Of a DNA stretch of 64,000 nt, positions 1 to 7,820 are shown piece after piece. Position 1 is the stretch's first letter. The number at the start of each line of letters is the position of its first letter. Made by a program: the position numbers and the translations under genes. The DNA comes from CADEED01 sp039931065 (lineage in GTDB: Bacteria; Pseudomonadota; Gammaproteobacteria; Steroidobacterales; Steroidobacteraceae), in the NCBI GenBank assembly GCA_039931065.1, contig JBDTSP010000003.1, forward strand, positions 248,001-312,000, given 5' to 3'. The notes beneath the pieces are model-generated. The model did not search any database. It was not told the DNA's origin and was given only the letters and a program-made list of their open reading frames with translations.

Positions 1-263
1 TCGCCGCCATCCGTGATGAAAACCTTGTGGTCCGCGTTGCGGGAAAAGAGCTTGTTGTCGAGCAGCGCATCGAGCACCGCCTTGCCATTCGGATGCCGCA
101 GTTCGGTCAGCGCCGCAACCGCGGCGGATTTATCCAGGAAGTTGTCGGCGGCGAGCCCCGCGACCGCGGTCGCGAACGCCTCGTCGGGCGTCTGTGCCCG
201 CGCGCCATTGGCCAGAAAAAGCGACGCGAGAGCCACGAGCGCGGACAACAGCGCGCCGCGCAC
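1..263 (-). CDS. urtB: Urea ABC transporter permease UrtB, N-terminal part (runs off the left edge)
   Basis: The minus strand from a GTG at 263-261 reads as an export signal (ALLSALVALASLFLANGARA, then QTPDE) and continues through a region containing NFLDKSAAVAALTELRHPNG and LFSRNADHKVFITDGG. Periplasmic N-terminal extensions of this kind precede the membrane domain in many UrtB proteins. About 87 residues are visible; the membrane part lies outside the window. It follows urtA on the same strand, as in urtABCDE operons. The start is a GTG with no clear Shine-Dalgarno, because a strong hairpin occupies the space upstream. The family call rests on position plus the N-terminal domain, so the permease itself is inferred. 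Confidence 0.72.
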   Translation of the reverse strand, partial: MRGALLSALVALASLFLANGARAQTPDEAFATAVAGLAADNFLDKSAAVAALTELRHPNGKAVLDALLDNKLFSRNADHKVFITDGG

Positions 264-270
264 ACGAGGA

Positions 271-294
271 GGTCCCGGGATGATTCCCGGGACC
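271..294 (-). promoter_or_regulatory. Intergenic hairpin between urtA and urtB
   Basis: A perfect 10-bp inverted repeat (GGTCCCGGGA / TCCCGGGACC) with a 4-nt loop lies in the 76-bp gap after the urtA stop. No T run follows, so it is not a classical terminator. A hairpin after the gene for a binding protein often protects its mRNA 3' end and lowers expression of the downstream permease. That role is inferred. Confidence 0.55.
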
Positions 295-339
295 TCGGAT
301 CGCTGTTCAATGATCGTTTCGGGCACTAACAACTCGTGC

Positions 340-1632
340 CTACTTGTAGTTCTGGCCCGCGCAGGTCTTCGTCTTGGTGTTGTAGTTGCCGCACTTCAAC
401 GTGACCCAGTCGGCTTCGATGTCCTTGCTGCCCGGCAGGAAATCGGACCAGGCGTCGCCCGGCACGAGACCCGTGGTCTTCCAGACCACGTCGAACTGGC
501 CGTCCGCCCGCACTTCGCCGATGAACACCGGCTTCGTCAGGTGGTGATTAGGCAGCATCTTGGCGACGCCGCCGGTGAGGTTCGGCGACTCGATGCCGAT
601 CATCGCGTCGGTGACCTTGCTCACGTCGGTGGTCTTGGCCTTTTCCACGGCCTTGACCCACATGGCGAAGCCGATCACGTGCGCTTCCATCGGATCGTTG
701 AAGGTACGCTTCGGATTCTTCGTGTACGCCTTCCACTGCGCGATCGCGGCGGTGTTGGCCGGCGTCTTGATGCTCTCGAAGTAGTTCCAGGCGGCCAGAT
801 GACCCACCAGCGGCTTGGTGTCGATGCCGCTGAGTTCTTCCTCGCCCACCGAGAAGGCCACCACCGGAATGTCTTCCGCGGAGATCTTCTGGTTGCCGAG
901 TTCCTTGTAGAACGGCACGTTCGCATCACCGTTGATGGTCGAAACCACCGCGGTCTTCTTGCCGGCCGAGCCGAACTTCTTGATGTCGGCCACGATCGAC
1001 TGCCAGTCAGAGTGACCGAAAGGCGTGTAGTTGATCATGATGTCGGCCGGGGCCACGCCCTTCGCCTGCAGATAGGCTTCGAGGATCTTGTTGGTGGTGC
1101 GCGGATAGACGTAATCCGTGCCCGCCAGCACCCAGCGCTTCACGCCGAGATCCTTCATCAGGTAGTCGACCGCCGGGATCGCCTGCTGGTTGGGCGCGGC
1201 GCCGGTGTAGAACACGTTCTTCGACGATTCCTCACCTTCGTACTGCACCGGGTAGAACAGCAGGCCATTGTTCTTCTCGAACACCGGCAGCACCGACTTG
1301 CGAGACACGGACGTCCAGCAACCGAACACCACCGCGACCTTGTCCTTCACCAGCAATTGTTCGGCCTTCTCGGCGAACAGCGGCCAGTTCGACGCCGGGT
1401 CGACGACCACGGCCTCGAGTTTCTTGCCGAGCAGGCCGCCCTTCTTGTTCTGCTCGTCGATGAGCATGAGGACGGTGTCTTTCAGAGTCGTCTCGGAAAT
1501 CGCCATCGTTCCCGAGAGCGAATGCAACACACCGACCTTGATCGTATCCGCGGCTTGCGCCGTGGCACCGAGTGTCATTGCGACTGCCGCGCCCAGCACG
1601 GCCAGTCTGCGAGTCATTTTCAAATGCTTCAT
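340..1632 (-). CDS. urtA: Urea/short-chain amide ABC transporter substrate-binding protein UrtA
   Basis: 430 residues. A signal peptide of about 27 residues ends in ATAQA before ADTIKVGVLHSLSGTMAI, the characteristic start of UrtA/FmdD periplasmic urea- or amide-binding proteins of the branched-chain amino acid binding family. Further family-typical stretches are VVFGCWTSVSRKSVLPVFE, LLFYPVQYEGEESS, YVYPRTTN and PVFIGEVRADGQF. The ATG at 1632-1630 follows AAGGAAG about 7 nt upstream. It starts 11 bp after the porin gene and is followed by urtB, so the three probably form one transcript for uptake of urea as a nitrogen source. A second Met at codon 6 is a possible alternative start. Confidence 0.95.
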   Translation of the reverse strand: MKHLKMTRRLAVLGAAVAMTLGATAQAADTIKVGVLHSLSGTMAISETTLKDTVLMLIDEQNKKGGLLGKKLEAVVVDPASNWPLFAEKAEQLLVKDKVAVVFGCWTSVSRKSVLPVFEKNNGLLFYPVQYEGEESSKNVFYTGAAPNQQAIPAVDYLMKDLGVKRWVLAGTDYVYPRTTNKILEAYLQAKGVAPADIMINYTPFGHSDWQSIVADIKKFGSAGKKTAVVSTINGDANVPFYKELGNQKISAEDIPVVAFSVGEEELSGIDTKPLVGHLAAWNYFESIKTPANTAAIAQWKAYTKNPKRTFNDPMEAHVIGFAMWVKAVEKAKTTDVSKVTDAMIGIESPNLTGGVAKMLPNHHLTKPVFIGEVRADGQFDVVWKTTGLVPGDAWSDFLPGSKDIEADWVTLKCGNYNTKTKTCAGQNYK

Positions 1633-1643
1633 TGAATTCTTCC

Positions 1644-2720
1644 TTACATCTGGATTTGCAGGCCGATTCCGATCGTCGAGCTGTCGCCGCCGACGTCCGG
1701 ATCGAAGCTCTTGTCGAGGTAGTACAGGCTGATGCGCGCATTGAACTGCTTGATGATGTAGTTCAGGTCTAGCTCGAGCGTGTCCTGGTCGAGGTCGGTG
1801 CCCGCGAAGTCGAAGGTGGCTTGGCCGTATTTGCCGAGCACCTGGAACTTGCCGGGACCGGCTTCACCGGGAAATAGATAGGCGCCGAGCACGTAGAAGC
1901 CGTCCTGCTTGTCGTACAGGCCGCCGACCGGAGTGCCGTAGCCGCCGAGCCCGTCGTACATCGCGTATTCGGATTCGAGCGTGACCACGCCCGAGTTGCC
2001 GAGTTTCTTCTCGAGCAGGAAGTCGACCGAGTAGGCCTCCCCGGCATCGGCGGTCTGCGCCGCGACACCGACAGCGAGCAGGTCCTTGTCGCCGTAATAC
2101 GTGCCGTTCAGGTAGTAGCCGTCTTCGGCATCCCAGAAGTCCATCTGCACGCGCGAGGCAAGCAACACGTCGGAGTCGCCGGTAGTCAGCCCGGCCACGT
2201 CGAATGCACCGACCGAGAACTTGACCTTGCCGTATTGGCCCCAGTACGCGATGCCGTCATCGCGCCCTTCGGTTTCGAACGGGTAACCGTCCTGCACACC
2301 GTCCTGGTACACGCCCCAGTTGCTGGCGTAGTAAGGCCCGTAAAGATTGGCGCGATCGCTGGGCGGCAGGAAACGGCCGACCCAGATGTTGTGTTTGCCT
2401 CCGCTGAAGGAAAATTGCGCGGCCGCGTCGATGACGCGAATGGTTTCGCCGTCCGAGTTGTACTCGGTGTTCAACATGAAGCCGATGTTCTCGGTGGCCT
2501 TGCCGCTGAGATACAGGCGAACGCTGTTGACCGCGAAATCGCTGAACGAATCGCTGCCGCCTTCACCGTCGTCGAAATCCGTGCTGATGAAGCTGGTGCG
2601 CAGGCCGCCACCAACCGACACATCCGGCAACTTGAGGCCGTCGGCCTGGGCTTGCGAGATCGCAATCGCAGAGAGCCCGAGACCGGCCGCAGCCTTGATG
2701 AGGTTTGATTTGAGAGACAT
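1644..2720 (-). CDS. Outer-membrane porin, FmdC-like (amide/urea uptake)
   Basis: 358 residues from ATG 2720-2718, preceded by AAGGAA. The open frame extends further upstream, but that part is not protein-like. A signal peptide ends in AISQAQA, then DGLKLPDVSVGGGLRTSFIS begins the barrel. Alternating, aromatic-rich strands (GRFLPPSDRANLYGPYYAS, YYLNGTYYGDKDLLAVGV, FNARISLYYLDKSF) indicate a beta-barrel porin. The last residue is Met, whereas most barrels end in Phe or Trp. In Methylophilus the porin FmdC is encoded next to an amide/urea binding protein, and the position directly before urtA suggests the same role. The substrate is inferred from context; a generic porin is the alternative. Confidence 0.8.
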   Translation of the reverse strand: MSLKSNLIKAAAGLGLSAIAISQAQADGLKLPDVSVGGGLRTSFISTDFDDGEGGSDSFSDFAVNSVRLYLSGKATENIGFMLNTEYNSDGETIRVIDAAAQFSFSGGKHNIWVGRFLPPSDRANLYGPYYASNWGVYQDGVQDGYPFETEGRDDGIAYWGQYGKVKFSVGAFDVAGLTTGDSDVLLASRVQMDFWDAEDGYYLNGTYYGDKDLLAVGVAAQTADAGEAYSVDFLLEKKLGNSGVVTLESEYAMYDGLGGYGTPVGGLYDKQDGFYVLGAYLFPGEAGPGKFQVLGKYGQATFDFAGTDLDQDTLELDLNYIIKQFNARISLYYLDKSFDPDVGGDSSTIGIGLQIQM

Positions 2721-2939
2721 GTTGTTCCTTGTTTGCCAAAAGCCCCTGTGAGCGAAAGTACGAAACAGGTTCCCGGCGAGGTAGGCGTCATTTGACGTAG
2801 AGCCGCCTTTCATTGCGTTGCACTTGTGCGAAGAGAGTGCGCACGCGGTGACCCGTGCACCCCGAAGCGGCAACTGAAAATTGCAAGGACTTTGTGAAGC
2901 GAGCGCGACGGTTGCAGGCGTGGTTAGCGCCCGTTCGCG

Positions 2940-5900
2940 ATGGCACGCGCATTGCTTTCAATGAATGGGGAATCAGGGGAGTCATCGGTGCTCAAGCCGA
3001 GACAACAGAAAATCATTCGCGAGCGCCGCCAGTACAACCAATGGGTGGCGAGCCAGACTCTCGAGGACTACGCGCTGCGGTTCACCGCGGAACGCGCGCG
3101 CAAGTCCACCGCGCGCGTCGGCAACACCGCACTCGGCCCGATTGCGTTTCTGGCCTGCGAAGCGATCGGCGGCACGATCACGCTGCTCTATGGATTTCCG
3201 AACGCGGCCTGGGCCATCGGGGCGTTCGCCGTTCTGATGTTCCTCATCGGCCTGCCGATCGCCTTCTACGCGGCAAAATATGGCGTTGACATCGATCTGC
3301 TCACGCGCGGCGCGGGCTTCGGCTACATGGGCAGCACGGTCACCTCGCTGATCTACGCGTCGTTCACATTCCTGCTGTTCGCCATCGAAGCCAGCATCAT
3401 GTCGGTGGCGCTGAACCTCGTGTTCGGCATTCCGATGTGGCTGGCGCACATCTGCAGTTCGCTGGTGGTGATCCCCATCGCGCTGTACGGCATCAGCCTC
3501 ATCAGCAAGATGCAGATCGTCACGCAGCCGATCTGGCTGATCCTGCAGTTCGTGCCGATTGCCATCATCGCGTGGAAACACCCGGCTGAAATCGGGGCCT
3601 GGACGAACTACGGGGGAACCGATGGCGGCGGCGGCACCTTCAACTTCGTGTTGTTCGGCCTGGCCGCGTCCGTTCTGCTGTCGCTGCTGCCGCAGATCGG
3701 CGAACAGGTCGACTACCTGCGCTTCCTGCCGAAGAAGACCCGCAAGAACCGCATTGGCTGGTGGACCGCTGTCATCGGCACCGGCCCCGGCTGGGTACTG
3801 CTCGGCGGCTTCAAACTACTGATCGGATCGTTCCTGGCGGTGTGGGCGCTGCGCCAGGGTGTACACGTGTCGCAGGCGGATGAGCCCACCATCATGTATC
3901 ACCTCGCCTTTCGCGAGGTGTTCCAGTCGCCGACCGTTGCGCTGGTGATGACCGGCATCTTCGTCATCGTCTGCCAGCTCAAGATCAACGTGACGAATGC
4001 CTACGCGGGCTCGATCGCCTGGTCAAACTTCTTCTCGCGGCTCACACACGCGCACCCAGGCCGCGTCGTGTGGCTGGTGTTCAACGTGCTGCTGGCGCTG
4101 CTGCTGATGGAGATCGGCATCTTCCGCGCGATCGAAAGCATCCTGGTCATCTACGCCAACTTCGCGGCCGGGTGGATAGGTGCGCTGACCGCGGATCTCG
4201 TGATCAACAAGCCGCTCGGCTACAGCCCGAAATACATCGAGTTCAAACGCGCCCATCTCTACGACATCAACCCGGTGGGTGTCGGGGCGCTGGTCATCTC
4301 AGTGGTGTTGTCGAGCGCCGCATTCATGGGCGCGTTCGGCCAATACGCGCAGATCCTGTCGCCGTTTGTCGCGTTGATCGTGGCATTCATCGCGGCGCCG
4401 TTGATCGCCATCTACACCCGCGGCAAGTATTACCTCGCGCGCCCCGACACGGGATTGCCTGAAAAGGCCACCGAGCTCGAATGCAGCATCTGCGAAAACG
4501 TCTTCGAACGTGGCGACGTGGCGATGTGCCCTGCTTACGCCGGCCCGATCTGCTCGTTGTGCTGCACACTCGAGGCGCGTTGCCGCGACAGCTGCAAGAC
4601 CGGCAGCCGCTTCAACGAGCAACTCGACGGATTCATCCGGCGAGTGCTGCCTGAGCGGGTCGGCGCACTGCTCAACACCCGCGCCGGTCACTTCGGCGGA
4701 CTGTTGTTGCTGTCGAACCTCGCCATCGGCTTGTTGCTCGGCCTCATCTACCAGCAATACGGCGGCTCGGTGCCGGCCGAACGCGAAACCATCCGCACCA
4801 CCTTGTGGCTGGTGTATTTCGCCCTGCTCGTCGTCTCCGGCGTCATGGCCTGGCTGATCGTGCTGGCGCACGAGAGCCGGCGCGCGGCGGAAGCGGAATC
4901 CGTGCGCCAGACCGGCATGCTGATGGACGAAATAGACGCGCACAAACGCACCGACGCAGCATTGCAGAAAGCCAAGGAAGTGGCCGAGTCGGCGAACGTG
5001 GCGAAGACGCGCTACATCGCCGGCATTTCGCACGAGATACGCACGCCGCTCAATTCGATCTACGGCTACGCCCAACTACTCGAACGCGGCACCGCCGGCC
5101 CGTCGGACAACGCCATCCGCGTGATCCGCCGCAGCGCCGAACACATGGCGGACCTGATCGACGGCATCCTCGATATCTCCAAGATCGAGAATGGCATCCT
5201 GCGACTCAACCGGGACAAGGTGCCGCTGGCCGAATTCCTCGACCAGATCGTCGACATGTTTCGTCTGCAGGCCGCCGCCAAGGGTATCGAGTTCGTCTAC
5301 AGCCGTCCGCCCAACCTGCCCGCCTTCGTACACGTCGATCAGAAGCGGCTGCGGCAGATCCTCATCAATCTACTGTCGAACGCGATCAAGTACACCGAAC
5401 GCGGCAATGCGACCTTGACGGTGCGTTACCGCAGCCAGGTGGCGGAGTTCGAGATCTCCGACACCGGTGTGGGCATTCCCGCGCACGAAATCGAACGCGT
5501 GTTCGAACCCTTCGAGCGCGGCCAGGGCGCCAACGTGCGCGCCATTCCGGGCACGGGCCTGGGGCTCACGATCACCAAGCTCCTCACTCAGATCATGGGC
5601 GGCGAGATCAACGCCACGAGCGTCGAGGGCCAAGGCACCACTTTCGCGGTGCGCTTGTTGATGTCGGAAGCAGCCGCGACGCCCACGGCGGGCGCGATCG
5701 CGGACAGCCGCGCCATCACCCACTATCTCGGCGCGCGCCGCAAGATCCTGTTGATCGACGACGACACCTCTCACCTCGATATCGTGCAGAGCCTGTTGGC
5801 GCCGCTGGACTTCCAGCTGTTCGCCGCCAGCACCGGCCCGGCCGGATTGAAACTCGCGGCCGAATGCCGGCCGGACCTCGCGATGGTCGACCTCTCCATG

Positions 5901-6365
5901 CCTGGCATGACGGGCTGGAAGGTGGCTGAACTCCTGCGCGCCCAGCCCGGCCTCGATCGCCTGCGCATCGTGATCGTCTCGGCCAATGCGCATGAGTTCA
6001 GTCCGGGCGGAACGGAGTCGCACCACGATGCGTTCCTGATCAAACCCATCGACATGCAACGCATGCTCGAGTGCCTGGCGCTGCAGCTCAATCTGCAGTG
6101 GGTCTTCGCGCCGGGATCCATCCCGTCGGTTGCAGGTAACGCGCAGCACGGTGGCGCCGATCTACCCGTCCACTCGCAGCATCACGTCGACGATCTGTAC
6201 CAGCTCGGTCTGATCGGCCACGTCCGCGGCATCCAGGCCAAGCTGCGCGAGATGGAAAACGATCCGACCAACAAACCCTTCGCCACCCGCATGCGTACGC
6301 TGGTGGCGAACTTCGACCTCAAGCGGTACATGACCGTGCTGGAAGGAATGCGCAAACATGGCTAA
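2940..6365 (+). CDS. Hybrid sensor histidine kinase with an NCS1 (purine/cytosine permease-like) transporter as sensor
   Basis: 1141 residues. Residues about 45-495 form a 12-helix NCS1-type permease (GPIAFLACEAIGGTITLLYG, LLPQIGEQVDYLRFLP, INVTNAYAGSIAWSNFF). A cysteine cluster at about 512-552 follows (CSICENVF, CSLCCTLEARCRDSCK), then two more helices, a HisKA domain with phospho-acceptor His near 698 (ISHEIRTPLNSIYGYAQLL), an HATPase domain (NAIKYTERGN, DTGVGIP, GTGLGLTITKLL) and a receiver with Asp near 983 (MVDLSMPGMTGW). It is divergent from the porin-urt operon and overlaps its response regulator gene by 8 bases. It probably senses urea, a purine or a related amide. ATG 2940 and ATG 2961 lack a Shine-Dalgarno; GTG 2988 follows AGGGGAG by 6 nt and may be the true start. 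Confidence 0.9.
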   Translation: MARALLSMNGESGESSVLKPRQQKIIRERRQYNQWVASQTLEDYALRFTAERARKSTARVGNTALGPIAFLACEAIGGTITLLYGFPNAAWAIGAFAVLMFLIGLPIAFYAAKYGVDIDLLTRGAGFGYMGSTVTSLIYASFTFLLFAIEASIMSVALNLVFGIPMWLAHICSSLVVIPIALYGISLISKMQIVTQPIWLILQFVPIAIIAWKHPAEIGAWTNYGGTDGGGGTFNFVLFGLAASVLLSLLPQIGEQVDYLRFLPKKTRKNRIGWWTAVIGTGPGWVLLGGFKLLIGSFLAVWALRQGVHVSQADEPTIMYHLAFREVFQSPTVALVMTGIFVIVCQLKINVTNAYAGSIAWSNFFSRLTHAHPGRVVWLVFNVLLALLLMEIGIFRAIESILVIYANFAAGWIGALTADLVINKPLGYSPKYIEFKRAHLYDINPVGVGALVISVVLSSAAFMGAFGQYAQILSPFVALIVAFIAAPLIAIYTRGKYYLARPDTGLPEKATELECSICENVFERGDVAMCPAYAGPICSLCCTLEARCRDSCKTGSRFNEQLDGFIRRVLPERVGALLNTRAGHFGGLLLLSNLAIGLLLGLIYQQYGGSVPAERETIRTTLWLVYFALLVVSGVMAWLIVLAHESRRAAEAESVRQTGMLMDEIDAHKRTDAALQKAKEVAESANVAKTRYIAGISHEIRTPLNSIYGYAQLLERGTAGPSDNAIRVIRRSAEHMADLIDGILDISKIENGILRLNRDKVPLAEFLDQIVDMFRLQAAAKGIEFVYSRPPNLPAFVHVDQKRLRQILINLLSNAIKYTERGNATLTVRYRSQVAEFEISDTGVGIPAHEIERVFEPFERGQGANVRAIPGTGLGLTITKLLTQIMGGEINATSVEGQGTTFAVRLLMSEAAATPTAGAIADSRAITHYLGARRKILLIDDDTSHLDIVQSLLAPLDFQLFAASTGPAGLKLAAECRPDLAMVDLSMPGMTGWKVAELLRAQPGLDRLRIVIVSANAHEFSPGGTESHHDAFLIKPIDMQRMLECLALQLNLQWVFAPGSIPSVAGNAQHGGADLPVHSQHHVDDLYQLGLIGHVRGIQAKLREMENDPTNKPFATRMRTLVANFDLKRYMTVLEGMRKHG

Positions 6366-7281
6366 CTCTAACGACGTGCGTCGCGACACCCTGCTGGTGG
6401 TGGACGACACTCCCGAAACGCTGGGTTTTCTCACCGACACGCTCGATCACGCCGGCTTCACCGTGCTCATCGCCACCGACGGCGAGAGCGCGCTGCGTCT
6501 CATCGAACAGATCACGCCGGATCTGGTGTTGATGGACGCGATGATGCCCGGGCTCAACGGTTTCGAAACCTGCCGGCGCATGAAGCGCGACAAGGTGATG
6601 GCGCACCTGCCGGTGATCTTCATGACCGGGCTCAGTGAAACCGAGAATGTGCTCGAAGGCCTCGCCGCCGGCGGCGTCGACTACGTGACCAAGCCCATCG
6701 TGATCGACGAAATGCTGGCTCGCATTCGCGTGCATCTGGCGAATGCCCGCGTCGCCGCAGGCTCGCGCGCTGCGCTCGACGCCACCGGCCGCTTCCTGCT
6801 CGCGACGAACGCCCGCGGCAAACTGCTGTGGTGCACGCCCAAGGCGCGCTCGTTATTGACGGAGCTCTTCCCGGTGCCGGGCAATTCTTCCGCCAGCCTG
6901 CCCACCGGCATCATGACGCAGATGATGCAGTTACGGTCCGACGTCTTATCGGGCCAGGCGCGATTGCTGGTCGACGTGAACGGCCGCAAAGTGGAGATCT
7001 CGATGTTGAGCCCGATCGGCCCCGACGAACTACTGTTTCGCCTCACCGAGCTCAGCACCACGCTCGACGAGCAACAACTGCAGCAGACGCTGTCGCTGAC
7101 CTCGCGGGAATCCGAAGTACTGTTGTGGATCAGCCGTGGCAAGGCGAACCGCGAGATCGGCGAAATCCTCGCGATCAGTCCACGCACCGTGAACAAACAT
7201 CTCGAGCAGATCTTCGTGAAGCTCGGCGTCGAGAATCGCGCCTCGGCGGCAGCCCGGGCGGTACGCGCTTTGTCGCGTTGA
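6358..7281 (+). CDS. Two-component response regulator, receiver plus LuxR-type HTH
   Basis: 307 residues. The receiver domain (1-125) has VVDD, the phospho-acceptor Asp60 in LVLMDAMMPG and a Lys in YVTKP. A middle segment (about 135-235) resembles a small PAS-like sensor (GRFLLATNARGKLLWCTP). The C-terminus is a GerE-type helix-turn-helix (LTSRESEVLLWISRGKANRE, ISPRTVNKHLEQIFVKLGV). The start codon overlaps the end of the kinase gene, so the pair is translationally coupled and almost certainly cognate. The likely target is the divergent porin-urtAB operon, since only about 220 bp separate the two transcription units; that is inference. Confidence 0.92.
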   Translation: MANSNDVRRDTLLVVDDTPETLGFLTDTLDHAGFTVLIATDGESALRLIEQITPDLVLMDAMMPGLNGFETCRRMKRDKVMAHLPVIFMTGLSETENVLEGLAAGGVDYVTKPIVIDEMLARIRVHLANARVAAGSRAALDATGRFLLATNARGKLLWCTPKARSLLTELFPVPGNSSASLPTGIMTQMMQLRSDVLSGQARLLVDVNGRKVEISMLSPIGPDELLFRLTELSTTLDEQQLQQTLSLTSRESEVLLWISRGKANREIGEILAISPRTVNKHLEQIFVKLGVENRASAAARAVRALSR

Positions 7282-7292
7282 CCGCGAGGTCG

Positions 7293-7820
7293 TCAGCGCA
7301 GAAACCGTGCTTCGAACTCATCGGCCGGCACCGGCTTGCTGAACAGGAAGCCCTGCATCTCGTCGCACTTGAGCAGCCGAAGCAGGCGCTGCTGTTCTTC
7401 GGTTTCGACACCTTCAGCGACGACGGTCAATCGAACCGAATGCGCCAGCGTGATGATGGTCGAGATCAGCGACAGGCCAACGGGCCCACTCGTCATTTCG
7501 TTTACGAACGACCGGTCTATTTTCAAACTATCCACCGGCAGCTTCGCGAGGTAGCTGAGCGAGGAAAATCCGGTGCCGAAATCGTCGATCGCGACCCGGA
7601 TGCCGATGGCACGGATTTCCTGCAGGGCGCTGATGCTGTGCCGGGCATTCTCCATGACCATTCCCTCGGTGATCTCGAGCTCCAGGCCGGCCGCCGCGTG
7701 TTCATCGGCCCCGATCAATTGCCGAATCTCGGCAACGAACGCGCGATTGCGCAATTGCAGCGGCGATACGTTCACCGCCACGCGCACCGCCGGCATGCCG
7801 GCATGCCGGCACTGCGCCAA
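7293..7820 (-). pseudogene. EAL phosphodiesterase domain, C-terminal fragment cut off by a frameshift
   Basis: This frame carries the rest of the EAL domain: VRVAVNVSPLQLRNR, LELEITEGMVMEN, the metal-binding DDFGTGFSSLSYL, LKIDRSFV and VVAEGVETEEQQ, ending in the usual FSKPVPADEF. It is the direct continuation of the gene ending at 7772 but lies in another frame. The two frames join at a tandem 8-bp repeat near 7790-7812. Removing one repeat unit gives an uninterrupted reading through SAGMPAVRVAVNV. It is convergent with the response regulator, with an 11-bp gap. It is either a true disrupted gene, a switchable one or an assembly error; I cannot separate these. Confidence 0.85.

Noticed and set aside
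13..1635. 540-codon plus-strand frame opposite urtA
   Set aside because: UrtA is unmistakable on the other strand; this frame is an Arg/His-rich shadow.
6358..7281. Idea that the response regulator is an orphan
   Set aside because: The start codon lies inside the kinase gene end, so the two are coupled.
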